Below, one piece after another: positions 45,628-57,502 of a stretch of DNA of 64,000 nucleotides. Both the position numbers and the translations under genes were made by a program. Every line of letters begins with the position of its first letter. Position 1 is the first letter of the stretch. The notes under the pieces were generated by a model. It worked only from the letters and a program-made list of their open reading frames with translations. It did no database searches and was not told the origin of the DNA. Source of the stretch: Mycocentrospora acerina (lineage: Eukaryota > Ascomycota > Dothideomycetes > Pleosporales); contig JAKUHH010000236.1 in the NCBI GenBank assembly GCA_022701365.1, positions 62,001-126,000 of the forward strand, given 5' to 3'.

Positions 45628-46410
45628 ATGTTCCGAAGAGTCGCAGCAGCAGTTCCCGCCCAGGCCGGCAGAGTGCTCTGCACAGTCGCCAGGCCGAGCA
45701 TCGCATCGCCCCTCCGCACAGCAGCGCCCGCAGTATCAGCAACCGGAAGGCGGCAGTACCATGAGAAAGATAAGTCGCCCCGCGCAACCCCAAACACTCG
45801 TCATAAGTGGCGATATCCCAAAACTCACCCGCCTCCCACCACGATCGACCAAACGAACGCTCAGCTAACACATCTAGCACTGCTCGACCACTACTCACGC
45901 CCGCGCAATGTGGGCTCCATGTCCAAGACGGACACGGACGTTGGCACAGGACTCGTGGGCGCGCCCGCCTGCGGCGACGTCATGAAGCTGCAGATTCGCG
46001 TGGATCCCAATAACAACACCATTAGCGATGTCAAGTTCAAGACTTTCGGTTGCGGCAGCGCGATCGCGAGTAGCAGCTACTTGACTGAGTTGGTGCGGGG
46101 CATGACACTGGAGGATGCAGCGCGGATCAAGAACACGGAGATCGCTAAGGAGCTTTGCCTACCACCCGTCAAGCGTCAGTACTTCCTCTTTTTATTTTTC
46201 CGTCTCTTTCCTGTCATCGAACAGAAAGCATGTCTAGATGGAAACTGACAAAAAAATATAGTGCATTGCTCTATGCTCGCAGAAGACGCAATCAAGTCGG
46301 CAATCTCAAACTACTACACCAAGAACCCCAACGCACGGAAAACAGATCTTGGCGGCACATCGGCGCCGCTGCCAAAGATTGAGGTGGAGGCAGTCTCTGC
46401 GACAGCGTAG
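45628..46410 (+). CDS. ISU1: Mitochondrial iron-sulfur cluster scaffold Isu1 (IscU/ISCU)
   Basis: Coding blocks are 45628-45769, 45878-46174 and 46262-46410, giving 195 residues. The first 45 residues are an Arg/Ala-rich mitochondrial presequence (MFRRVAAAVPAQAGRVLCTV, ending near GRRQYHEK). The mature part has DHYSRPRNVGSM, GAPACGDVMKLQI (cluster Cys and Asp), KTFGCGSAIASSSYLTELV (cluster Cys), the LPPVK chaperone-binding motif for the Hsp70 Ssq1, and LHCSMLAEDAI (third cluster Cys). The second intron (46175-46261) is normal. The first has a CTAAC branch point and a TAG acceptor at 45877, but its expected donor reads AAAG|ATAAGT, without GT; a weak GT at 45800 would also keep frame, and no splicing at all leaves an open frame with 36 extra codons. 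Role: scaffold for [2Fe-2S] assembly in the matrix; essential in yeast together with Isu2. Confidence 0.92.
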
Positions 46411-47602
46411 AAAACACGGAGAGAGAGAAAAAAGAACGAGAAAAAGACGGGACAAAGAGGAAGTGATACCAGTAGCCGAGGGAAACGAGAAGTGGGTTTT
46501 TTCTTAAATTGAGGCGCCTGTGAGATTTATCTGTCTGTTGTCAAGTACTTCAGTCCTTTGCTTGTTACTTGCCTGCCTTGCCTGGATATGTATGTACTGG
46601 GGCGGCGTTCAAGCGTTTACGAGGGGAGAGGATTGGCTTAAGTTGCTTGCTTGCTTGCGTCCTTGCTGCAAGAAAGATTGAATCGGAGTGCGCCATCCTC
46701 CTCTCATCAAAATAGCAATGTAAAACCCTTTTAAAAAAAAACATATTCTGTACACTTGGAAAAGTCTCCATATCGCTAGTTTTATAGAGATACATATGAA
46801 AAAAATGGAAAAGTCGATTCGGACAATCATGGCACAAGTCAGAAAACGTAATGGAGAAATCCAACTAGTATTAATACGCCAGTAGCCATTAATCTGCAAG
46901 CACAAGGTACACACACTTCCATGGCCCGAGTATCACGCCACTTCCCAGTTGGCCCCCCCTAAGCACTGTGAGGTCAAGCATGCGGAGAGGGTGAGAACAA
47001 ACGTGACTCCTCCAACAACAGTCTCGACTCGACTCGATTCAACTCAACTCCGAAAGTCTTGAAACCAACCCACACGTTTCTATTATACACGTTCTATTTC
47101 CCGAAACAGACCGCTCTTCTTTCCCCATTCTAATCGCTATCCAATAGATCAAAAGAATGCACCAACCACCCCCCACCCCTCCTCCATTGTAGCAGTAGTA
47201 ATAGTTGTTGTTGTTGCTGTCATCATCGTCATCGTCATCGTCATCACCGCCACAGTAAAAGATGCAGACGCCGTCGCTGTAACAAAACCCGTGAGGAGGA
47301 AAAGGGGAACTTGCAATGTTTGACAACAGTGTACCCGTACTAGAAAACAAAGAGAAAAAAAATGAATGTATGCCGCTCAATGCAAAAAACGAACCATTGT
47401 AGAAGAACATGTTTGTGTGTATACATGTGTAGGGCAAGTAGGTACGTAATTGCCATTCAAGCAGCTGCTGGCGGCCTCTTGTACTCTCTCATGGTGCATA
47501 TCGCGCCGTCTATTCGAGAATATTGATCGCGACACGACTCTGGGGGCTGCGGAAACTTCTTTTTCTTCTTCTCCATATGGTATAGCAGGATAGTAATACC
47601 GT
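46411..47602. other. Intergenic region between convergent ISU1 and carrier genes
   Basis: About 1.2 kb. A-rich runs, a short CGTCAT triplet run (47222-47248) and a GTT/GTA run near 47190. No gene accepted. Confidence 0.5.
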
Positions 47603-48884
47603 TCACAGGAAACCAGAGTTCCACTTGCCCATGAGCATGTCGCGCGTCATCTCAAAGCTGAGCCAGCTACTTGCCATACTAGGCGCGACCTTGAGTAGGT
47701 TGGGCACAATCCCCTTGTACATGCCTCTCATGCCTTCAGTCTTAACAATCTGACGAATTGCGTCGAAGACACCGCTGTATTGATAACCCATGCCGCTCAT
47801 GGTGTTGACTTGAAATCTCCGCCGCAGGACGTCGAACGGGTATGTGATGGTCTGTGCTACAGCTCCTGACACAGCGCCTGCGGCAAGTTTTCCAACTGCG
47901 CTTGGGTCTTTTTGGCCCTCGGGGGTGAATTTTGTACGCGCGATTTCGTACACCATAAAGTTCAGACCGACGTAGGGCGCGACACCTGCGACGGTGGGGA
48001 TTATGCCGCGGTAGAGTGCTGGGAAGCCGCCTTCAGTTTTGTACATGGTGGCTAGGAGTTCCCACATTCCTGGCAGCTTCTGTCCAGTTTCTTTCTTGAG
48101 GCTTTCAAAAGATGCGGATTGGATGGATAGACGTGTGCGGACAATGTCGAGCGGATAGGTAAATGTCACCGAGGTTATACCTGCGAGCCCACCGCAAAGG
48201 AGACGTTGGTATGCGTCGAGGGGGCCACCTGGCTCTTTTTCGAAGAACTGGTTCAGGTTAGCCAAGGAAACTAAACGTGGCCATGTCTTGTGATCTGGTC
48301 TCAACTCTGTGCTCCTTTGCTGTTGTGCTTTGCTGTGACCTTCCCTGGCGTCTTTGACGTCACAGCCTTGCGTTTCCAGCCACACTTCAATCTTGGAGCA
48401 CACGCACAGGCAGGCAATGATAGGAAATCAACTCACTCTCTTGTAAACGTTGTAGGCGCTAAACTGCACAGCAGAATATGGCACTATCCGTATACAATTG
48501 GTTCCGTTCCCGGCCATGAACCCTCTCCAACCTTCTTCTCTCCACATTTTTGCCAGTGCTTTTGGTACTGACATCTTGTATTCGTTGCGGCCAACGCTCT
48601 GAACCTGAAACAAAATCTTGAGGCGCTCAAGAGGTGATACGACGGTTCGAGAAACGGCGCCCGCTACGCCGCCGGCGACAAAGGATGCGACGATTGGCTG
48701 CGCGAACACTTGCCGCATGCGCTCGCGGTTTGTAGGATCGGGGTTCCCGAGGGGCTGCCATAACATGGTCAATTGATATGCAGAGACTATTGGTTATTTA
48801 TGTGCATACGTTTCCATCCTCTCCCGGCCCAGCTACTGTGACGGCGCTTGCCTGCGACTGTGGTGCTTCTGAAGCTTTGGACAT
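47603..48884 (-). CDS. Mitochondrial carrier, YPR011C-like (APS/PAPS type)
   Basis: Exons 48884-48810, 48754-48437 and 48247-47603; introns of 55 and 189 nt; 345 residues. Three Solcar repeats each carry a PxD/ExxR/K-type signature: SPLERLKILFQVQS, YPLDIVRTRLSIQS and YPFDVLRRRFQVN, each with its downstream G-rich half (GWRGFMAGNGTNCIR, FPALYRGIIPTVAG, MRGMYKGIVPNLLK). The sequence VSRTVVSPLERLKILFQVQS and the overall pattern match yeast Ypr011c, shown to move adenosine 5'-phosphosulfate and PAPS across the inner mitochondrial membrane; a CoA-type (Leu5/SLC25A42) carrier is the main alternative. The N-terminal 35 residues are hydrophilic. The 189-nt intron is the longest clear one in a housekeeping gene here and contains TGACGTCA at 48355-48362. 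Confidence 0.88.
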
Positions 48885-51800
48885 GGCGCACGACTGGTTG
48901 TAATAGTGAGAGCGCAGGCTCGGTGTCTCGCGCAGTGCCGAGGATTACGAGGCTATTGTGTAAAAGGAGAAGTCGCGAAGCGTGGTGATGAGCTCATCGG
49001 AAGCTGCTGTTGTGAAATGGTAGAGAGCTTTGTCGAGTGTGTGGAGAGAGTTGCAGCGGGCGTTGTGTTGGCGAATGACTGTTCCATGCAAGGCGTGCGT
49101 GTGGAGAGTGCAGTCGGATGCGTGTGAGATTGCCGTCGCAGCGCAATGGAGAACCGCGGTATCAGGGAGCTTGTGGTGGAGTTGGAAGGGTAGAACCGGC
49201 GGGAAGGAGATATTTTAGCGCGATGTCCTGACGACCATACCCTTGTCGCCTATGACAGTACTCTCACCATGCGTCAGGCTGCGGTGCGGCTTGACAGCTG
49301 CTCCCTATCTGGCAGCGACTATTCAATAGGGGCCAGCTAGCAATTCCCCGTCCGCGTCACCCAGTGCGAATCATGTCCGCAGACACATCCGCCTGCTCTC
49401 ATTGTGACGACGCCCGAGTAGCACTATGTCTTTGAGCAAAAGAAATGGCGTTCCGCTTCAGGGCACCCCTATCCAGAGCCTCACCAGCGCCTGCAGCCGA
49501 ATCCCGCACGGGTCCCTGATGTCACGAGGGCGTCAAGTCACCGCCCCTTTGATGCCATATCAGCCTGCCAACGTCTCACCGCTGACACTCTGGCAGGCGC
49601 TCTTGCGCAACAGCTGATGGGAGTGCTCGTCAACTGGCGCAGGTATTGCACCACAACCTGAGGCAGCGGAAAGTCGCCGCGTCCATTGGACTGACATGTA
49701 TTCCCCAACAACACACGATCAGCGAACTACCTAACTGGGATAGCTTCAGCCCCCACAGTCCATCAGACTTTTGTAGGGAGCGGGGTACATATGTTCGGTT
49801 ATAGATAGCGACGGTTCGTTGGCTGAGATCGGGGTGTGGGACGATAATGTCCCGGGTTCTGGAAAGGCGATGTGTTCATCGATGGCCACCATGCACCGGG
49901 CATGGACCCTGCTGTGAACATGGAAAGTACGTCCGAACACACGGTAGGCCAAACCCCATCGTCTCGGTACTCGTTCCAGATGCCTTTGGAAAGTAAAGCT
50001 GTTTGTTACACTCAGACATGCGCCTCATGTGAATCGTTTTGAGGGAGTGTGGACTTGAAATGGTTCAACTCTCACCTCCAACCATACATGTGACGTTATC
50101 AAGGCATATGTGCAAACAAACTCATTCACAAAAGACAGGTTGGAGTACGGAGAAATTCATTGTGTTCTTAAATCCACCACGAAAGAGCTTTCAAGCAAAC
50201 GATCAATCCAATCATGGCTCTCGACATGGACCTCGATCTCATGGGTGGCGCAACTTGGCCTCTTCAGGCTCTGCATGCAACTAACTTTCAAATCCGCTAT
50301 ACTCTAGCCCATAGATCAATTCCCTATCACTTCGAACATCACCTGTGGACTGGAGCATCTGTCCGAGAATTTCTCCCGGTTGATAAACCAAGTAGTAAAC
50401 ATCTCCAAGTCGGACGCTTCTCTGGCCTAAAAGATCCGATTATTTGAACCTGTTCCACGTCTTATCGTCAAGAACTACACAAAGGATGCCTCTGTACTGA
50501 ATATCTCGTAAACGAATGACTCTGCCTATCTAATATCGATGCTCGGCGAGCAAATGTGGACGCCATGTCCAACTCTCGCTAGCCTAGGATTCGATCCGAT
50601 CCGATCAAGCCTTCTGGTGACACCAAAGATCCTATACCTGTCATTTGGGTGCAAGTCAACTATGTCTTAGGAGGAGTGGTGCTTTGTGTTTAACATGCAA
50701 CGTAACACATGTAACATGATGGGATAGGCGACTGTGATTCAATGATCGTCCAAGACAAGGCGGGGAGAAAGTTTCACAGAATCAGAGATTAAGTTAGGTA
50801 ACATGGGTAAGTGATATTTTGTGCCGCTAACAGAAGAAGAAGGATGGAGTCCAGAACCAGAGCTGGAGAACCGAATCCTTCCTGCACAGCCATCGGATCA
50901 AGCATCAATACTACCACCAAAGTGCCCCTAGACATATTTCAATTTCAGTACTTCTTCTCTAGAGTCACTGAAAGAACGTGTAGCCGTATCCCTCTCTTAA
51001 AACTTCCCTAGCAACATATCTACCGATGATGTCATGTAAGCATTCGTTTTTCAGTCGTTACTGCGCACCAGACAACATTGTCTCTCCTAAGACCGTATTG
51101 TGAGGTTCGCCCTTGTTGCGGATGCCTGTCGATATCTCAAAATGCATCTCGAATATCCTAGTGTTCAGAAAAGCATAATCTACAAAATATATCCACTCTC
51201 GACACTTCTAGCTTTTCTCTCTCTCTGTCTTTCAATCATCAGGCAACTCTGCTGAGGTGAGCTTTATGGCTACGCTGCAGACTGACGCAGACATATGTTG
51301 AGCTCTTGGGCGAAGGATCCGGCTTACGAGTGGGAATTTGGAATATAATTAGGAAAGCTGAACTTGGTAAGATGGAACAATTTTTGCCTGTGGAGAGCCT
51401 GATGTAAGCAATGCTAAGGGGGACGATGGCGCAGCGCAGTGGCAGTAGCCATGTACTCAAGGATCGACGATACACAGGTGTTGAATGGATACGTCGGGTG
51501 GGACAACGTCGTGGTATGCGTTGGCTAGCATGTTGATGAGTCAGAATCGAGACACTTCATCCAACATCAGTCCACCTTCTTGCATGCTCAACTATGTGTT
51601 TGAAGACCTGTAGTAATAATGCTGCTGCCTTGGAGTCAGCATGATGCTTGCAGCCTTGCAGCCTTGCAGCCTTGCAGAGCTGAACCCAATGGATCATTGT
51701 CTATTTGCGTATCAGAGAAAACTTGAGAGCTTCTATAGTCCCGAAACTGAAGACTGGAGTGTGTTATAAAGCATTATCCTGACCGCTTGATGTTTTCGCA

Positions 51801-52183
51801 GCTGGTCAAAAGCAGCAGCATTCGTTACAGGGATCACCTCGCCTGTCCAATGGAGGCTAGCTTCAACATGTCTGCCCCAGTTTCTGTACGCGTCTCTAGC
51901 GGAGACGGAGCGGAGACCCTTGCTCATCACCGGTAGTGAGGCTGAAAGGTCCACAAGCTATTAATCAACCGCCCTTTACCAGACGTTTCTTTCGTTCGAC
52001 TCAGCCTTGCTCCTGCCCCCACTCTAGTCAGGCAGCAGTTGAAAAGGGCGTCAGCAGAAGCCTTCTTGACATCGCGTGATCGCCCTGAGCTTGAGCTTGG
52101 AGCTATCGTTCGCTGTATTCATTAATCTTTCACATCACCAGTAACTTCATGAAGGTTGTGCACGCAAGTGTTTTATAGGCAAC
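48885..52183. other. 3.3 kb gene-free stretch
   Basis: I find no open frame here with recognisable domains or clean splice structure. Content is mixed unique sequence with few repeats; a GCAGCCTT run lies at about 51648-51678. It could be intergenic spacer, old decayed DNA or non-coding transcription; the sequence alone does not say. Confidence 0.4.
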
Positions 52184-54074
52184 ATGGCGCAAAAGCTATG
52201 CTTCATGGATCTTTCAGTAGACATCAAGACGCTGATCGTAGAGCACGTAAGTATGAACCATCTACTACACACGCACAGTAGGCGCAAGGTTGCGATCATG
52301 GTTGGAGGGGTCAAAAGGACCGCCTGGGCCACAGAGCACGCCATAGCAACCAACAGGCTTCAAGAAAGCTGCTAGATTTCTTCTGTGCCGCCCAAACCTG
52401 TAACTGACCATGGCCTAGATCATCCGCCCTACCGATCTCAAAAACCTCTGTCTTGCCTCCAAGCAGCTCCACGAAATCGCCGCCCGCCAGCTCTACTACG
52501 AAGTCACACTTGATGTCGGCTCGCCAAACGATACACGCCTTGCATCTTTTCTGAGTCCTAAGAATATCGGCCTCCAACATGTACGGAAGATCGACCTCTA
52601 CCTCGCGGAGGTTCCGGACAAGTGCAATCAGATATTGCTTGCCAATCTGAGCACCCGCCTGCTCATCGAGCTGCTGCCGGAAAACACACTGGAGAAGTTT
52701 TCATGGCATCCCTGGTCCCCGTTCTCCGCAGAAAACCTTATGCTGCTGTACAAGAAGCAGAAGCGTATGAAGTGGTTGGAGGCTATCACAGTGGACAAAA
52801 ACGTCATAGAGGAACTACAAAAGATGCCAGACTTCGAGAAGGTATTTGAGAACGTACGCAAGATTGGGCTCTATCCAGATAGCAGGGAAGTATTGGAATT
52901 TGGCAATATGCTGCTCAAGAACTCGCACAAGCTGGACAAGATCACGCTGCACGCGAGCTTCGAAGAAGGCGACTCGCCCATCCCTCCACGCGAACTGAAC
53001 GACTCGTCTACAGGACTGGGACTCATCACTTCGACAATCTTTGGCCATATGCAGCCGTTTGCAAAATGTACACCTCTCGCTCTCAAGGAGATTACACTGC
53101 AGAAGGTTGCTCTTCGATACGCAGCAGAATCGTACTGCAAATTTGTCGATTTCCATACTGTCAAGAGTTTACGCGTCTTCAGCTGTTCTGGCGCCGACGC
53201 CCTCTTTGCGGAACTCAGCAAAAGTACAAAGTTGCCCGAGAAGCTCGAAACCCTTGAAGTCAAGCATGACGATAATCCGGAAAATGACGGTCTTGGAGCC
53301 ATCGATGGCTTTTTGTGTCTTGTATCTGGCATCAAAACTCTCATCATCGATCTCACATACTCGAAGAGTTTGCCGGCCTCTGCGGGCATCATACGGCATG
53401 GCAAGACACTGAAGCGGCTCAACATACATACTAATACGGAGTCGGACAGCTGCGACGATGAGTTGGTGTACGATTATGCATCGTTTTCACAGATTTGCAA
53501 GGATTGTCCGTTACTGGAACAAGTGAGCGTTGCGTTCCCTTCAGTGAGCGTTATCAGGACCAAAAATGACAGCTTTACCAACTTTGAAGTGAGCAACTCT
53601 TCAACTCTCAATTACTCACCATGACACCGTCAACTAACCCAAATCCAGAACTGTCTTGGAGACCTTCCCAACCTAGTAACCCTCAACATAACCACCTGGC
53701 CCAACAACTCTCCATCCTCGAGCCGCCTTCCACGAAAAATCTACGAGTACCTCCTCGCCGGTCTTGCACAAGCTGGCTTTGAGCGCAGCAGCACACACGC
53801 CACAGAACACGGCCGCTCCTCCAAACTTGCCATTATAGCTTTTGGGTCATCAGACAAAGTCTACGACCGCGAGGACAGCCACACACAGATCATATTCGTC
53901 AAGGGCCGACAGGTCGATCCCTTTGGAGCGGAAAAAAGTACCGCGGTGCAAATTGGGTGGTGTTTGAGGAAGTTTGTGGATGCAGGGCCCAAGAGCGATA
54001 TTCTTGATTTTGCTCTGAGCCACACGAGCAGGCCGCCGTCGAGAAGTGAGCCCGACAGCGATGACAGCGACTGA
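52184..54074 (+). CDS. F-box-like protein of unknown target
   Basis: Exons 52184-52246, 52419-53588 and 53649-54074; introns of 172 and 60 nt; 552 residues. The N-terminus has the F-box pattern spread across the first splice: LSVDIKTLIVEHIIRPTDLK, then NLCLASKQLHEIAARQLYYE. F-boxes bind Skp1 in SCF ubiquitin ligases. The rest contains weak leucine-rich alternation (for example FHTVKSLRVFSC, KLPEKLETLEVKHDD, GKTLKRLNIHTNTE), typical of fungal F-box proteins with degenerate LRR-like substrate domains. The C-terminus ends in an acidic Ser/Asp tail (SEPDSDDSD). No homolog is recognised by name and the substrate is unknown. Start chosen because it gives the F-box directly after the initiator; 5' leader is short. 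Confidence 0.8.
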
Positions 54075-55980
54075 CGGACAACGAATGTTTGGGTGGTGGA
54101 GGATGAAGATGTGCCTGGGTGGTAGGGGTTGGAACAAGATTACACATGGCTGGTCCATGTGCGGTTCGTACGAGGTTTGAGCATAGGCAGTGGAGAAACG
54201 CACGTCCGTTGATGGGTTAGCATGGCGTTTTGGAACGGTACTGTTAGCAGTGTTCTTGACTTGACTTTGTTAGAAACAGGGTTGACGGTTTCCAACAAAG
54301 ACATTTACGAACCACCCATGATCAAGTACCAAGCCCATTATCCCCCTCTTCTAAAACCCCCACATGTGACCAATCACCCTGTCATTCTAGAAGGAAACTA
54401 CTCCGCCCTCTCGTCGTATGTGGCGCCCCTCGTTCCATGCCACTGGGCTCAGCAGCTTAGCACCCGAGCCAATCGCTCGACTGGCCTATCGTCCTCCCCA
54501 AGCCGTTTCGCCATCCCATGCTCACCGCATCCCCGCAACAACGTGGGTGGTCTTTTGCTACCCCCAGAAGCTTCCACGCTATCTTCTCGGGACGGGGATG
54601 CGGGATTTGCAAAGGGGGGGAGGGGGGAGGGGTGAAGGGAGGGGATATGGTGGATAAGGTGGAGTTGGGGAAGGTATATCGCAGAATTCATAGTAATGCG
54701 AGGCTTTGTTGTTACGAACATATGACGAGTATGAATCGAAGGAAATGCATCATCCCACCCTATCCTATCCTATCCTATCCAATCCTATCCTATCGTACCC
54801 TGCCCTGCCCTACCCTACCCTTACCCTTAGGTACCCTATCCTGACCTTTTCCATGAAGAGGAACAAGGTGCACGGCCATTGATAAGCGCGAGGGCGGGTG
54901 GGTGCGCGCGCATACACGACAAACCCAGATTACAGTGAGCAACAAAGTTCAAATCTTACCAATGTTCGCTCGTTCGCTCGCTCGCTCCCCCCCCTCCCCT
55001 TCCCCTTCCCCTTCCCCTTCGCGCGTGCGCTCCTCTCCGCGCGCGTTCTGCGCTCCGCGCGTTCGCGGTTCGCACACACAGACACGCACACACACATGTG
55101 CGTGCGCATGTGCGTACATGCGGACGTGCGTAGTTGCATGCACGTCAAAACATGACTGCACTGCGCTATGCTGCCTGCACTGCAGATCAGGCATTGCAAC
55201 ATAATTCCTATTATGGATGTACATGGATAGGGTGCGTAGTGTCGGGGAAAGAGAGAGAGGGAGACGCGGGACACCAAGGCGTTCTAGCCACGCGTAGTCA
55301 TGCACAACTTGGTGGCATGGTGCTTGATTCATGGCAGCAGGTTGAAACCTATCAAATGAGGCAGCAGTGCATTGCATGTTGTTTGACCGTCTGTTTGGTC
55401 CATTTGGACTGTTTGTGTATTGGCGGTGCATCTAAACCCTACGCGGACACCCTCATCATCTTGAGGGGGCGTTTTTCCCTTTGTCGAGTCACGCCTTCTC
55501 CCACCTCTCACCTTTCACCTGTTCTCTGCTCCGGTCCAATCGCATGCAGTTCCGAAAAAAATACCCCCCTTCCCCTCCACTCCTGAAACCTACAGATTAA
55601 AATAACAACTTCCACAACAACGGTCAAGAAGAGTAGATCGTCGGAGCGGAGTGCTACACTCCGCCACGCTATGCTACACTACACTACACTACACTACATT
55701 ACACACTACACAACAGCCATGTTCCGTACGCAACCCTACAATCATCAACAGGGGACAATCCATGCACCCTAGTCTGCCACACCAAATCATACCATATCAT
55801 ATCATACCATGCCACACCACGCCATGCATACAAGTATATCAAACACGGAAATACCCATCCACCACCCACTACCATCTGCATCCCTCATCCCATCTTTTCA
55901 CGTGCGATGATCCCATTGCATTAACCCCCTCCCCCATTCCTCTTCCGACATGACAAGGAGGGCCGGGTGCAAAGAGGGCC

Positions 55981-56206
55981 GGGGGGGGGGGGGGGGGGGG
56001 GGAAAGGGGGGTCTAGGAAAGAGTAAGTCAGGCTTTAGACTCTGCCAGAAATCCGCTTTGCCTATCACTCTCACCTTTGTAGTTAGCTGTTGTTACAAGC
56101 GCAGCTACGTAATTAGCAGGCGCGTCTACTTACCTGCAGCAACTCTATTGTGTAGCGCACGCTCTAAAATAGTATATAGTTACAGTTTTGTTAATTAATG
56201 TTAATN
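55981..56206. other. Poly-G run and ambiguous base flanking a short AT-rich patch
   Basis: 22 G bases, then about 200 bases of ordinary AT-richer sequence, then a single N at 56206 after which the sequence changes character again. Looks like an assembly seam. Confidence 0.6.
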
Positions 56207-57260
56207 GAACAGGGAGATAACATTGCACCACGTCCATGAATGGCGCATGCATCAGTCATGGTTGCGGACCGATAGGGTAAGGGCACCCGATCCGGGCATG
56301 GGATCTAAATAGGTAGTTCCGATTCGACGGCGTTACTCACCATGACTCTAGTGGGAGGGTAGGGTAACGTAAGGTAACGTAAGGGAAGGGAAGGTAGGGG
56401 GGAAGGTGATAATTAAAAAAAAAAGACTGGGGAGGGGGGGCGAGCGCAAGGCAAGGCAATGCATCGCAAGGTATGACATGGCAAGTCGTGGTTTAAAAAG
56501 CAAGTTTAAGCAACGCAAAAGACAAGGCAGGGTATTGGTGGTAATGGTGTTGGTGTGTGCTCGCGCGCGTGCGTGCGCGCGTGCGTGCGTGTTGCGTGGA
56601 GATGGGAACCCCGATATGGTAGGTGCAGAATCTGATAAACAGGGTGTTTGATGTTGAGTGGTGGGGGAGGAGCAGGAGGAGGAGAAGGAGGAGGAGGAGG
56701 AAGGTCAAGGGAGCAGGTGCAAAAGCGGTGGAGGAGAAAAAAATTGGCATGTGATTATCTCGACGAAATTAAAAAAAAAAGTTAACACTGTAGGTAGATG
56801 GTATGTATGTACCGGGAATGTAAAAGCATCGTCAAGGATGAGAATGAGAATGAGAATGCTTTCTAAGCGCGGATGAGGAGGAAGAGGAAGAAGCAGAAAA
56901 TGGAGAAGGAGAAGGAGAAGAAAAAGGAGGAGAAGAGGAGGTAGAACATGAATCGTTCGTATGAACAAGGCCCAGTTAGTAAAAAACGAGAAAAAAAAAC
57001 ACTGATAGATCCGAGATTTTGCAAAATCCAAATATCCAAAATTCCCATTCCAGATCCCAGGTTTGCCCGCCCATTCGAGGGCTTTTTATCTCCTTTGATA
57101 TATTTTGGTTTCCATCCGCCCCATCCAATCCAGTCCAGTCCAGTCCAGTCCAATTCAAATCACACATGCTTTCCACCCTCCCCCCCAACATCCGCTGTCC
57201 TTCCCTTGCCAGAGTCGGACTAACAATAGATATTCAATCCAGCCGTGCAAAGTCGTGACA

Positions 57261-57288
57261 TCTCTCTCTCTCTCTCTCTCTCTCTCAG
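57261..57288 (+). repeat. (TC)n microsatellite
   Basis: About 13 TC units in the 3' flank of the Ras gene. Confidence 0.9.
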
Positions 57289-57502
57289 GAAAAAAAATTG
57301 ATATAGTGGAAACCCCGCCCAGAATTCGTTATACTCCATAAACTCCGCGGTCTGTATGCAAAAAAATAGATATGCCAACGTGGTGAAGACCGTGAATGCG
57401 TGCAGTGCTAAACGCCTCTCCTAATGCCGACGCCGCAGAGCGCCTGTTCTAATTGTTGGTGGACGAGGGGTCGTAGCTCGTAAGAGGAATGTGGGTGTCG
57501 CT

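Larger units (their letters stand above)
54075..57502. other. 3.4 kb repeat-rich, gene-poor stretch
   Basis: No accepted gene. Left part: CCTAT pentamers grading into CCCTA/CCCTTA units (54755-54835); a CCTTCC/GCGCGC region (54990-55060) and CA/GTGCG runs; CTACA pentamers (55660-55700); ATCAT/CCATG runs (55785-55830). Middle: a 22-G run (55981-56002) followed by about 200 bases that end in an N (56206). Right: GGGTAA/GTAAC units (56355-56400), GCGTGC run (56563-56590), GGA-rich tracts, and (TC)n at 57261-57288. Confidence 0.5.
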
